Source: SKPH01 sp051748565 (GTDB taxonomy: Bacteria > Bacillota > Dethiobacteria > DTU022). Taken from it: a DNA stretch of 33,676 nt. The notes under the pieces are model-generated. The model saw only the letters and a program-made list of their open reading frames with translations, ran no database searches and was not told where the DNA came from. This document shows, piece after piece, positions 1-8,331 of this stretch. The translations under genes and the position numbers were made by a program. Position 1 is the first letter of the stretch. Each line of letters begins with the position of its first letter. The stretch covers positions 1-33,676 of the forward strand of contig JBNJHN010000019.1 of the NCBI GenBank assembly GCA_051748565.1. Reading direction: 5' to 3'.

Positions 1-225
1 CATTGCACCGGAAAGTGGATAGTATACGCCCGCAACCCACCCGGATGCTATAGTCCAGCGAACGGGGCCGGTTGGCTCAGGCTCAGGCTCAGGCTCAGGT
101 TCAACTACTTCATCATCGTCATCGTCCGGCGGGGGTGCGGCAGGCTCATCACAACCGGCGACCATAAACAAACTTAAACAGAAAAACATTACCAACAACA
201 AGCTTAATAATTTTCTAGTTTCCAT
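1..225 (-). CDS. TAXI-family TRAP transporter solute-binding lipoprotein (N-terminal part, cut by window edge)
   Basis: Only the first 75 codons are in the window. The ATG at 225-223 has a strong GAGGAGG site about ten bases upstream. Residues 1-25 form a lipoprotein signal peptide (basic start, hydrophobic core, lipobox VAGC with Cys25 as the lipidated residue). A low-complexity linker follows: an Asp run, then a Glu-Pro repeat encoded by tandem GAGCCT units. After it comes WTIASGWVAGVYYPLSGAM, which matches the opening strand and ligand loop of TAXI receptors (usual form GTGGTGGVYYPLGGA). TAXI receptors capture organic acids outside the membrane and deliver them to fused DctQM-type TRAP permeases. 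The ligand cannot be told from this fragment. The permease would be expected further left, outside the window. Confidence 0.8.
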   Translation of the reverse strand, partial: METRKLLSLLLVMFFCLSLFMVAGCDEPAAPPPDDDDDEVVEPEPEPEPEPTGPVRWTIASGWVAGVYYPLSGAM

Positions 226-620
226 GCTTTTTATTGCCTCCTCATTTTTTATTATAAGTTAAAGCTTAAAACAATTGGCCTTGTTTTCACCACCTTTCTT
301 TAATAACAACGAATAAATTTTTGAATAACGGAAAGCTTATTAAATTAAAGAAGCAGATCCTTTAATTAATTAAAAATCAAAACCACAAAACCAGCCAGTT
401 TAACCCGCTATTCGATTGACATTTAAAAGGATCAGCAGCTTCATGGCTATGTCGGATAAGGGTCAAACACCTTATTATATTCTACGTAAATCAAATAATT
501 CCTTTAAAATAATTAAAAAGGGCCATCTGTTTACGTCGTTTGATTTTCATGTTTTAATTAAAACATAAAGTTCTGATCAACATGTAAGTTATACAGAATT
601 GGTTAAAAGGGGATATTACC
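226..620. other. AT-rich intergenic region between divergent genes
   Basis: This stretch separates the leftward TAXI lipoprotein from the rightward membrane protein gene. I see no coding signal. It contains a TTGACA at 416-421 without a good -10 partner, a TATAAT on the minus strand at 256-251 close to the lipoprotein start, and a perfect 18-base palindrome at 549-566. Promoters for both flanking genes must lie here, but I cannot fix them. Confidence 0.5.
549..566. promoter_or_regulatory. Perfect 18-bp palindrome, possible operator
   Basis: ATGTTTTAATTAAAACAT reads the same on both strands. It lies 54 bases upstream of the start codon at 621, where an operator would sit. In DNA this AT-rich, an 18-base perfect palindrome could arise by chance, so the regulatory role is only a suggestion. 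Confidence 0.2.
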
Positions 621-1148
621 ATGTTTTTCAGGCTGCTTTTCCCATATTTTTTCCTTATTTTGATTGTTTTAATATATCTCTATTACCGATATCTGAAACT
701 CGGCCCTGTTATGCTTAAAGTAAAGCGATTACTATTTACCCAGTACAATATTGATTCCTTATTTCTCATAGCCATTCTTTTTGCTGCATCATATATTCTG
801 GCCCGTTATGAATTGAATAACCTGTCGGCTTTCCCTGAAGAAATGCTCCTTGGACCTCTAACTTATGTTTATTTTTACGGAGCCTTAATGCTGGTCGTCA
901 TTGCGCGTGAGGCTGAAAGGCCGGCCCTGCGGGAAAAAGGTATTTCAACTTCACGCGGCTTCTGGAGGTGGGAGGAAGTAGATACTTATCGTTGGTCGAA
1001 AGATGTCCTGACCATCAATATAAGCAGGGGCAGAAAAAAAAGAGCGGAAGTTTGGCAGATTAATCAGTCTGATAAAAAGGAGATTGACCGGGTTTTAAAA
1101 AAGATGATACAGAAGCGCCCGGGACGTTCAAAAAAGAAAAGCAAATAA
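621..1148 (+). CDS. Small membrane protein with C-terminal PH-like/DUF5673-like domain
   Basis: 175 residues. The ATG follows AAAAGGGGAT at a normal distance. Three hydrophobic segments can be seen, near residues 5-21, 44-60 and 80-95. The cytosolic C-terminus begins with an ALREKGISTSRGFWRWEEVD stretch and ends in a very basic Lys/Arg tail. The pattern 'EKGI-s-...-W-eev-ty-W' followed by beta strands resembles the PH-like domains called DUF5673 in Bacillota membrane proteins; this assignment is from memory and tentative. The gene stands alone before gyrA, 108 bases away and in the same direction. Function unknown. Confidence 0.6.
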   Translation: MFFRLLFPYFFLILIVLIYLYYRYLKLGPVMLKVKRLLFTQYNIDSLFLIAILFAASYILARYELNNLSAFPEEMLLGPLTYVYFYGALMLVVIAREAERPALREKGISTSRGFWRWEEVDTYRWSKDVLTINISRGRKKRAEVWQINQSDKKEIDRVLKKMIQKRPGRSKKKSK

Positions 1149-1195
1149 ACCAGGACATCTAATAAACCCTGACTCTTTTCCACCAAGCTTTTATG

Positions 1196-1204
1196 TGATA
1201 AAAT
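1196..1204 (+). promoter_or_regulatory. Candidate extended -10 promoter for gyrA
   Basis: TGATAAAAT forms a TGn extended -10 box about 50 bases upstream of the gyrA start. The -35 region (TTTTCC at 17-bp spacing) is poor, as is tolerated with extended -10 promoters. Weak call made by eye. Confidence 0.3.
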
Positions 1205-1256
1205 TTAGACATTATTTTGCCCTTCCAATCAATATCATAAGCCTGAGGGAGATCAA

Positions 1257-3674
1257 ATGGCCGATAGAGTAAATGTTGTACCGGTAAATATTTATGATGA
1301 AGTTAAGGTTTCTTTTCTTGATTATGCTATGAGCGTTATAGTAAGCAGGGCTTTACCTGATGTTCGTGACGGCTTAAAACCAGTGCACAGGCGGATTCTT
1401 TATGCCATGTCAGAGATGGGTTCGACTCCCGATAAGCCTTATCGCAAGTCGGCTCGTATCGTTGGTGAAGTATTAGGCAAGTATCATCCTCACGGCGATG
1501 TCGCATTATATGACACCCTTGTCCGTATGGCCCAGGATTTTTCCACTCGCTATCCGCTTGTCGACGGTCATGGTAACTTCGGTTCACAGGATGGTGACTC
1601 GGCTGCTGCGATGCGCTATACTGAAGCACGCCTTTCTTCAATCGCAGGAGAATTGTTAACCGATCTGCAAAAAGAGACTGTTAACTACAGGCCAAATTTT
1701 GATGAAAGTCTTGAAGAACCGGTAGTTCTACCTTCGCGATTTCCGAATTTACTGGCCAACGGTTCTTCCGGGATTGCTGTTGGAATGGCTACCAATATTC
1801 CACCGCATAACCTAAACGAGCTCATTGAAGCGATTAAGTATCTGATTGCTCATCCGGAAGCTTCAATTACCGATTTGATGCGGCATATAAAGGGGCCAGA
1901 CTTCCCAACCGGTGGTGTCATTGCCGGACAGGAAGGTATTTATTCGGCTTATCAGACAGGCCGGGGCATTATTAAAGTCAGGGGCGTTGCCCAGGTAGAA
2001 ATGAAAGATAAGGGTCGTAACCAGGTTATAATTACGGAACTTCCCTATCAGCAAAACAAGGCCAAACTAGTTGAAAAGATTGCAGAAATAGTAAAAGAAC
2101 GTAAAATGGAGGGTGTTACCGACCTGCGTGATGAATCGGACCGTTCCGGTGTCCGCATTGTAATTGAGGTCAAACGTGATTATGAACCGCAGGTTATCAT
2201 TAATCAACTTTACAAATATACCACCCTTCAGCAGACCTTTGGAATCATCATGCTTTCCCTGGTTGACGGGCAGCCGAGAATTTTAAACTTAAAGCAGATG
2301 CTCGCTTATTACCTGGAGCATCAGAAAGAAGTAATCAGGAGACGTTCCCAGTTTGATTTAAGAAAAGCCGAGGAAAGGCTCCATATAGTTGAAGGGCTGC
2401 TGACAGCTCTTGACCGCCTTGATGAGGTTATCGCCCTGATTAGGGCCTCGAAGGACGTTTTAACAGCTCGCGAAGGTCTTATGAATCTGCTCGCTATATC
2501 AGAAAAACAAGCCCAGGCTATCCTGGATATGCGCCTGCAGCGCCTGACTCAACTTGAAATTTCAAAGCTGGTTGAAGAGCAGACACAATTGCTTGAAAAA
2601 ATTGCTTACCTGCGCAGGGTTTTGGAAGATGAAAACCTGGTGCTGGCCATTATCAGTGATGAACTAACAATTATTCAGGAAAAGCATGGCGATGATCGTC
2701 GCACCCAAATTGTTGCTGATGAAGATGATGTCGATTCAATCGCCCTCATTTTTCAGGAAGATGTGGTAGTAACACTAACTGACCGTGGTTACATCAAGAG
2801 GCTGCCGTTGACCACATATCGAAGCCAGCACCGCGGGGGACGCGGAGTAATTGGTATCCAGACTCGTGAGAATGACTGTGTGGAGCAGTGCCATGTTGCT
2901 TCCACTCATGACAAACTGCTCTGTTTCAGCAATCGTGGAAAAGTTTACCTGCTGCAGGTTTATGAAGTACCGGAATCAGGCCGACAGTCGCGCGGCACTG
3001 CCCTGGTTAACCTGCTTCCTCTGGAAGAAAAAGAGTTCATTACAGCCACCCTGCCGATTAACGATTTTAGCGATGAACGTTACCTGTTAATGGTAACGTC
3101 GCGGGGCATGATAAAAAAGACTTCACTGAAAGAATACAGAAATACACGTAAAACGGGTCTTATCGCTCTTAGTCTAAGTGACGAAGATGAGTTGATGGCC
3201 GTAAGGCTGACCGATGGTCGGAAAGAAGTTATTGTTGGAACAAGTGCAGGCCTTTTTGTCCGTTTCCCCGAAGACCAGGTCCGTGCTATGGGTCGGGCGG
3301 CCAGGGGAGTCAAGGCTGTTAAAGTCGGATCTGAAGATAGAGTTGTTGGTGCTAACCTGGTCACCGAAGATCATCAACTCTTAATCGCTTCGGCCAAAGG
3401 CTACGGCAAAAGGGTTAGAGTAAAAGAATTCAGTGCTCACCGTCGTGGCGGCAAGGGCATGATTGGCATGAAAACTACATCGCATAGCGGGCCGCTGGCT
3501 GTTTTTGTAGTGTTAAAAGGTGAAGAAGAAGAGTTTATCATCATAACTGCCAGAGGAGTAGTAAACCGTCAGAGAGTAGACCAGGTTTCGCTGATGGGGC
3601 GCTATGCCAGGGGAGTCAGGTTGATCAGGCTTGATGAAAGCGATACAGTAGTCAACCTTATTCCCCTGGAGTAA
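1257..3674 (+). CDS. gyrA: DNA gyrase subunit A
   Basis: 805 residues, the normal length for GyrA, starting at an ATG behind GAGGGAGA. GyrA carries the breakage-reunion activity of the A2B2 gyrase that puts negative supercoils into DNA. The N-terminal winged-helix/tower region includes the YHPHGD motif and the catalytic tyrosine Tyr121 in AAMRYTEARL. The C-terminal beta-pinwheel (from about residue 500) carries the GyrA box QHRGGRG at 524-530, which separates GyrA from ParC. A second GyrA-box-like HRRGGKG lies at 728-734. The position equivalent to E. coli Ser83 is Val82, while the Asp87 equivalent (Asp86) is kept. gyrB is not adjacent. Confidence 0.97.
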   Translation: MADRVNVVPVNIYDEVKVSFLDYAMSVIVSRALPDVRDGLKPVHRRILYAMSEMGSTPDKPYRKSARIVGEVLGKYHPHGDVALYDTLVRMAQDFSTRYPLVDGHGNFGSQDGDSAAAMRYTEARLSSIAGELLTDLQKETVNYRPNFDESLEEPVVLPSRFPNLLANGSSGIAVGMATNIPPHNLNELIEAIKYLIAHPEASITDLMRHIKGPDFPTGGVIAGQEGIYSAYQTGRGIIKVRGVAQVEMKDKGRNQVIITELPYQQNKAKLVEKIAEIVKERKMEGVTDLRDESDRSGVRIVIEVKRDYEPQVIINQLYKYTTLQQTFGIIMLSLVDGQPRILNLKQMLAYYLEHQKEVIRRRSQFDLRKAEERLHIVEGLLTALDRLDEVIALIRASKDVLTAREGLMNLLAISEKQAQAILDMRLQRLTQLEISKLVEEQTQLLEKIAYLRRVLEDENLVLAIISDELTIIQEKHGDDRRTQIVADEDDVDSIALIFQEDVVVTLTDRGYIKRLPLTTYRSQHRGGRGVIGIQTRENDCVEQCHVASTHDKLLCFSNRGKVYLLQVYEVPESGRQSRGTALVNLLPLEEKEFITATLPINDFSDERYLLMVTSRGMIKKTSLKEYRNTRKTGLIALSLSDEDELMAVRLTDGRKEVIVGTSAGLFVRFPEDQVRAMGRAARGVKAVKVGSEDRVVGANLVTEDHQLLIASAKGYGKRVRVKEFSAHRRGGKGMIGMKTTSHSGPLAVFVVLKGEEEEFIIITARGVVNRQRVDQVSLMGRYARGVRLIRLDESDTVVNLIPLE

Positions 3675-3763
3675 AGCTAAAGTGAATTAGCTTCTTTACT
3701 TAACTAAGCAAGCGATTTTGAGTGGCTAAGATAGGTTATTTTTACAGAATGGCGGGTTGCCCC

Positions 3764-5266
3764 ATGCTGCAAAAAAGAAAAATCGGCATTACTGATACTT
3801 CACTGCGTGATGCGCATCAATCGCTTCTGGCAACAAGAATGCGCCTCATAGAGATGCTGCCGATTATAGAGTTGATGGATAAAATCGGATATCATTCCCT
3901 GGAAGTCTGGGGAGGGGCTACTTTTGATGCCTGCATGCGTTTTCTCGATGAAGATCCCTGGGAGCGCCTTCGGCAGCTTCGAAAAGGGCTGAAAAACACC
4001 AAGCTGCAAATGCTCCTTCGCGGCCAGAATATTGTTGGTTACAGGCACTACCCTGACGATGTCCTCGGCGAATTTATCAAGAAGGCTGTTTATAACGGCA
4101 TAGATATTATTAGAATTTTTGATGCCCTGAATGATCTGCGCAACATGGAAAAGGCTATTCATCTTACCAGGCAAGAAGGGGCTCATGCCCAGGGGACAAT
4201 AAGCTACACCATCAGTCCGCTTCATGATATAAACTACTTCATCGGGGTTGGTCGGGCTCTCAAAGACCTTGGTGCAGATTCAATCTGTATTAAAGATATG
4301 GCCGGCCTGATTTCTCCTTTCGATGCTTTCGAACTGGTAGGTCAGCTTAAAGAGCAGGTTGGGCTGCCCCTACAGCTCCACTGCCACTACACCAGCGGCA
4401 TGGCTTCAATGGCTTACTTAAAAGCGGTTGAAGCAGGCGTAGATGTCATCGACACCGCCAATGCCGCCCTGGCCATGGGTGCCAGCCAGCCTGCAACCGA
4501 CACAATGGTTGCTGCATTGAGGGGGACACCGTACGATACAGGGCTCGATTTACAACTGCTCTCAAAAGTGAGCGATCATTTCAAAGAAATAAGCTGTGGC
4601 TACGAAATCCCGCCGGAGGTAATGGGAGTTGACACCAATGTCCTCAGCTATCAAATTCCCGGCGGTATGATATCTAACCTTGCCTCACAGTTAGCCGAGC
4701 AGAAAGCTGCTCATCTTTTTAAAGATGTTCTCGCGGAGGTGCCGCAGGTTAGGGCCGACCTGGGTTACCCGCCGCTTGTTACACCAAGTAGCCAGATAGT
4801 TGGCACTCAGGCTGTTATGAATGTAATTACCGGAGAACGTTACAAGATGGTTTCAACGGAAATCAAGAATTACCTGCGAGGGCATTATGGCAAACCACCG
4901 GGAGAAGTGAATCCAGAACTGCTTAAAAAAGTGCTAAAAGATGAAAAGCCTATTGATGGGAGGCCGGCCGATCTGCTTAAGCCACAGATGGAATTGGCAA
5001 GAAAGGAGATTGCCGAATATATTGAGCAGGAAGAAGATGTTCTATCCTATATTATCTTCCCAAATGTAGCGGTAGATTTTTTTAAAAGGCGTAAAGGGTT
5101 ACTGCCTCCCCTGGAGCTCAGGAGCAGCTGTAACGGTGGCAAGGTTATCAACAGAACCACTGAAAAAAAATCAGGCCAGAACAGTGAGAAGTTTGAGGCC
5201 ATCTACCAGATTGACGAAGCACTGGTCTATATAGATGAGGTCAACATCATATATCCTGCGGGTTAG
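3764..5266 (+). CDS. Biotin-dependent carboxyltransferase subunit without biotin domain (PycB / oxaloacetate decarboxylase alpha / transcarboxylase 5S-like)
   Basis: About 500 residues. I prefer the ATG at 3764 (MLQKRKIGITDTSLRDAHQS), because the family begins there; in-frame GTG 3722 and ATG 3749 lack a clear ribosome site. The TIM-barrel carboxyltransferase domain shows the metal-ligand Asp in LRDAHQS, the lysine that is carbamylated in this family in CIKDMAGL, and the HCHYTSG histidines. The PYC/OADA conserved domain follows (IPGGMISNL, TPSSQIVGTQAV, RPADLL). The protein ends without the lipoyl/biotinyl domain and its AMKM motif, so it resembles the 5S transcarboxylase subunit or a PycB whose carrier is a separate protein. 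It would move a carboxyl group between carboxybiotin and pyruvate/oxaloacetate. No biotin carboxylase or carrier gene is adjacent. Confidence 0.85.
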   Translation: MLQKRKIGITDTSLRDAHQSLLATRMRLIEMLPIIELMDKIGYHSLEVWGGATFDACMRFLDEDPWERLRQLRKGLKNTKLQMLLRGQNIVGYRHYPDDVLGEFIKKAVYNGIDIIRIFDALNDLRNMEKAIHLTRQEGAHAQGTISYTISPLHDINYFIGVGRALKDLGADSICIKDMAGLISPFDAFELVGQLKEQVGLPLQLHCHYTSGMASMAYLKAVEAGVDVIDTANAALAMGASQPATDTMVAALRGTPYDTGLDLQLLSKVSDHFKEISCGYEIPPEVMGVDTNVLSYQIPGGMISNLASQLAEQKAAHLFKDVLAEVPQVRADLGYPPLVTPSSQIVGTQAVMNVITGERYKMVSTEIKNYLRGHYGKPPGEVNPELLKKVLKDEKPIDGRPADLLKPQMELARKEIAEYIEQEEDVLSYIIFPNVAVDFFKRRKGLLPPLELRSSCNGGKVINRTTEKKSGQNSEKFEAIYQIDEALVYIDEVNIIYPAG

Positions 5267-5341
5267 TTTTAAATAAATTAGTAATTCCCGGATTGTGGTC
5301 AAGTTCGTTCAAAGGAGATGGGGTTGCAGGCTGCAGGCGTG

Positions 5342-5370
5342 TTGACACATCGGACCTGTAAAGCTATAAT
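5342..5370 (+). promoter_or_regulatory. Consensus sigma-A promoter of the branched-chain amino acid operon
   Basis: TTGACA (5342-5347) and TATAAT (5365-5370) are separated by exactly 17 bases, a full consensus housekeeping promoter. Transcription should start near 5377, just before the T-box leader. Such a strong promoter fits a system whose control is at premature termination. Confidence 0.85.
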
Positions 5371-5376
5371 TAAAGG

Positions 5377-5640
5377 CAATCTTTAACTGTAAAAAGCTGT
5401 GAAGGACAGGAGTACTCAATACACTTTTCATAGAGAGCCGGTGCAGCTGAAAACCGGTAAAGGGTATTGCGGAAAGTCGGTCCGGAGCCGCCCGGCTGAA
5501 ATAGCAGTAAGTCGGGACGGGTTGATACCGTTACCACAATCACAGAGAGTTATTTCCTTTTCCGACCAGGGAAAGGCAGTTAAAAAGGGTGGTACCGCGG
5601 AGGAATTCCCTTCGCCCCTTTGGGCGGGGGGCATTTTTAT
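5377..5640 (+). promoter_or_regulatory. T-box riboswitch leader, specifier likely GTC (valine)
   Basis: The hallmark T-box AGGGTGGTACCGCG is at 5586-5599, followed at once by an intrinsic terminator. Upstream are Stem I elements: GAAGGACAGGAGTACT near 5401, AGAGAGCCGG near 5432, and GAAAGTCGGTCCGGAG at 5472-5487. Aligning the last with a common pattern (GAA, one base, specifier, five bases, GGAG) gives GTC at 5476-5478, a valine codon. TGGT in the T-box would pair with an ACCA tRNA end. When uncharged tRNA-Val binds, the antiterminator forms and ilvE onwards is transcribed. The T-box itself is certain; the specifier was read by eye without folding. Confidence 0.93.
5608..5640 (+). terminator. 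T-box-controlled intrinsic terminator
   Basis: CCCTTCGCCC (5608-5617) pairs with GGGCGGGGGG (5622-5631), including two G-T wobbles, around a four-base loop. CATTTTTAT follows. The stem starts just after the antiterminator sequence, as expected for a T-box switch. Confidence 0.88.
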
Positions 5641-5674
5641 ATTCTTTCATATTTTAAGAGAAGGGGCGATCCAG

Positions 5675-6550
5675 ATGAACAGAATCATTTTTATGAACGG
5701 CAAGCTGGTTCCTGAGAGTGAGGCATTTATCTCCGTTTTCGATCATGGTTACCTGTACGGTGACGGGGTTTTCGAAGGTATCAGAGCTTATAACGGGCGG
5801 GTTTTCAAACTCGGGGAACATGTGAAGAGATTGTATGAGTCGGCCCATTCAATTATGCTGCCTATCCAATATAGCGAACAGGAAATGATTAAAGCGGTAG
5901 TAGATACGGTAAATGCCAATGAACTGAATGACGCTTACATCAGGCTGGTTGTTTCACGAGGGGTCGGTGATCTTGGTATGGATCCAAGGAAGTGCAAACA
6001 ATCCCAGGTTGTAATCATAGCGGATAAAATATTGCTTTATCCTGAAGAATTGTATCGTGAAGGTTTGACTGTTGTTACGGTAGCTACTCGACGCAATATT
6101 GCCGATGCCCTGGATCCTAAAATTAAATCGCTTAATTACCTGAATAACATACATGCCAAGATTGAAGCAAACCGGGCAGGGGTGCTGGAAGCATTGATGA
6201 TGAACAACCAGGGTTTTATTTGTGAAGGCACAGGTGATAATATCTTTATTTACCGTAAAGGCAGGTTAATAACCCCGCCGGTATACCTGGGCATTTTGGA
6301 AGGAATTACCCGCGAGGTCGTTTTAGAGCTTGCTGTAAAGGAAGGGATTCAAGTCGCAGAAGAGCCTTTTACCCGCCATGACCTTTATATAGCTGATGAA
6401 TGTTTTCTTACCGGAACTGCGGCAGAGGTGATTCCGGTTATAGAAGTGGACATGCGCAAAATCGGCAGTGGAAAGCCGGGTCCAATTACCAGCCGCATGA
6501 TGGAACAGTTCCGTGCAATGACCCAAACCGAGGGGATTCCACTTGGTTAA
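5675..6550 (+). CDS. ilvE: Branched-chain amino acid aminotransferase (class IV)
   Basis: 291 residues from the ATG at 5675, preceded by AAGGGGCG; the longer in-frame reading would run through the T-box leader and is rejected. The enzyme swaps the amino group between glutamate and the 2-keto acids of valine, leucine and isoleucine using pyridoxal phosphate. Family marks are the N-terminal FDHGYLYGDGVFEGIRAY, the PLP-binding Lys151 in KIKSLNYLNN, and the cofactor-phosphate region CEGTGDNIF with a later FLTGTAAEV. It is the first gene of the operon and directly downstream of the T-box. D-amino acid transaminase is the main alternative in this fold, but the motifs and operon argue for IlvE. Confidence 0.93.
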   Translation: MNRIIFMNGKLVPESEAFISVFDHGYLYGDGVFEGIRAYNGRVFKLGEHVKRLYESAHSIMLPIQYSEQEMIKAVVDTVNANELNDAYIRLVVSRGVGDLGMDPRKCKQSQVVIIADKILLYPEELYREGLTVVTVATRRNIADALDPKIKSLNYLNNIHAKIEANRAGVLEALMMNNQGFICEGTGDNIFIYRKGRLITPPVYLGILEGITREVVLELAVKEGIQVAEEPFTRHDLYIADECFLTGTAAEVIPVIEVDMRKIGSGKPGPITSRMMEQFRAMTQTEGIPLG

Positions 6551-6639
6551 AGGTAGGGCAGGCTTCAGATAGCAGGAACAGGTTATCCGGAAGGAAGAAT
6601 TAGTGGAAGTGATTTTCCGCATTTTGAGGGGGTTTGTTT

Positions 6640-8331
6640 ATGCGCAGCCATAAAGTAACTAAAGGTATTGACCGTGCGCCTCACCGTTCACTATTCCGAG
6701 CTTCAGGGTTCCACCCTGAAGAACTGCAACGCCCTCTGGTCGGGATTGTAAATTCGGCTAACGAAATAGTGCCCGGCCACATTCATCTTGACAGCATTGC
6801 CGAGGCGGTCAAAGCGGGGGTGCGCCTAAAGGGCGGGACCCCGATTGAGTTTTCGACAATTGCTGTTTGTGACGGCATTGCCATGAATCATGCGGGTATG
6901 CATTATTCGTTGGCCAGTCGAGAGGTGGTCGCCGACAGTATAGAAATAATGGTAGAAGCGCACTGTTTTGATGCACTAATACTGATAACCAATTGCGATA
7001 AAATAACACCCGGGATGATGATGGCGGCTGCCAGGTTAAACCTGCCGGCAATCATTGTCAGCGGAGGTCCCATGATGGCCGGGGAACAAAATAATAAAAA
7101 GATCGATTTAAGCAGTGTTTTTGAAGGTGTCGGCGCAGTCAGATCGGGTCGAATGCCGAAAGAAGAACTGGAGGAGATGGAAACCAGGGCCTGCCCCGGC
7201 TGTGGCTCCTGTGCCGGCATGTTTACAGCCAATTCAATGAATTGTATGGCCGAAGCACTGGGCCTTGCCCTTCCGGGCAACGGTACTATTCCGGCTGTGA
7301 GCGCCGGGCGAATACTGCTGGCCAAAGAAGCGGGCATGCAGATTATGAACTTGCTACGTGATGGCATAGGTATTGATAAAATTCTGGTCCGTGAAGCATT
7401 TGACAATGCTCTCGCAGTTGACATGGCCCTGGGTTGTTCGACTAATACGCTCCTTCACCTTACTGCCCTCGGCCGGGAATGCGGTTTTAAAATAGATTTA
7501 AAGAAAGTAAATGCAATAAGTGAACGCACTCCACAGCTTTGCCTGCTCAGTCCCGCCGGTTCTGATCGCATTGAAGATCTGGACAGAGCGGGTGGTGTTC
7601 CGGCAGTGATGAAAGAACTTATGGCGGCTAATTTGCTTGATGGGGAATTATTAACGGTAACCGGGAAAAAGGTTGCCCACAATCTTACAGGGGCAGAAAT
7701 TATCGATCGGAAAATAATTCGTTCCACGGTTGAACCATACCGGTCACAGGGTGGCCTGGCAGTTTTGTTTGGCAATCTTGCTCCTGATGGGGCCGTGGTT
7801 AAGCAGGGCGCGGTTTCAGAGGCAATGCAACGCTTCACAGGCACGGCCATGGTCTTTGATAGTGAAGAAGAAGCTGTACATGCAATTAATAGCGGAATTA
7901 TTACAGCAGGCAGCGTTATAGTAATTCGTTACGAAGGCCCGCGCGGAGGACCTGGTATGCGGGAAATGCTTGCACCAACTTCTGTTCTGGCAGGGATGGG
8001 TCTTGATGAAAAAGTGGCCCTGATTACCGACGGCCGCTTCTCCGGAGCGACAAGAGGAGCTTCTATTGGCCATGTATCCCCGGAAGCTGCTGCCGGGGGA
8101 TTAATTGGCCTGGTCAGAGATGGTGATCGAATAGATATTGATATTCCAAAATATTCAATCGAACTCAGAGTTTCAGAGGAAGAATTACAGGAGCGTAGAA
8201 ATGCCTGGCAACGGCCGGAACCCAAAATAAACCGGGGCTACCTTAAGCGTTATGCCAGAATGGTTTCATCCGCGGGGAGCGGCGCTGTGCTGGACAACGC
8301 AGAGGGAGAGGAAAAAGGTGATTTAAAATGA
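6640..8331 (+). CDS. ilvD: Dihydroxy-acid dehydratase
   Basis: 563 residues. The ATG at 6640 sits 7 bases after GAGGGGG and is preferred to the in-frame TTG at 6634. The enzyme dehydrates 2,3-dihydroxy-3-methylbutanoate and -pentanoate to the keto acids that IlvE aminates. Iron-sulfur and Mg site motifs are visible: TNCDKITPGMMM (Cys119) and CPGCGSCAGMFTANSMNC (Cys185, Cys188, Cys191). The first cluster position reads IVPGH rather than the PCN of [2Fe-2S] homologues, so an oxygen-sensitive [4Fe-4S] E. coli-like type is likely (inference). Its stop overlaps the ilvB start (ATGA). Confidence 0.96.
   Translation: MRSHKVTKGIDRAPHRSLFRASGFHPEELQRPLVGIVNSANEIVPGHIHLDSIAEAVKAGVRLKGGTPIEFSTIAVCDGIAMNHAGMHYSLASREVVADSIEIMVEAHCFDALILITNCDKITPGMMMAAARLNLPAIIVSGGPMMAGEQNNKKIDLSSVFEGVGAVRSGRMPKEELEEMETRACPGCGSCAGMFTANSMNCMAEALGLALPGNGTIPAVSAGRILLAKEAGMQIMNLLRDGIGIDKILVREAFDNALAVDMALGCSTNTLLHLTALGRECGFKIDLKKVNAISERTPQLCLLSPAGSDRIEDLDRAGGVPAVMKELMAANLLDGELLTVTGKKVAHNLTGAEIIDRKIIRSTVEPYRSQGGLAVLFGNLAPDGAVVKQGAVSEAMQRFTGTAMVFDSEEEAVHAINSGIITAGSVIVIRYEGPRGGPGMREMLAPTSVLAGMGLDEKVALITDGRFSGATRGASIGHVSPEAAAGGLIGLVRDGDRIDIDIPKYSIELRVSEEELQERRNAWQRPEPKINRGYLKRYARMVSSAGSGAVLDNAEGEEKGDLK

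Noticed and set aside
91..110. Tandem hexamers considered as a CRISPR or replication iteron
   Set aside because: They lie in frame within the lipoprotein linker, have no spacers and encode Glu-Pro.
5399..5674. Longer reading of ilvE starting inside the leader
   Set aside because: This stretch holds the T-box stems, T-box sequence and terminator. The family's N-terminus and ribosome site point to the ATG at 5675.
6903..7424. Long open frames antisense to ilvD and other core genes
   Set aside because: They mirror strongly coding sense frames, have no ribosome sites and show low-complexity composition typical of shadow frames.
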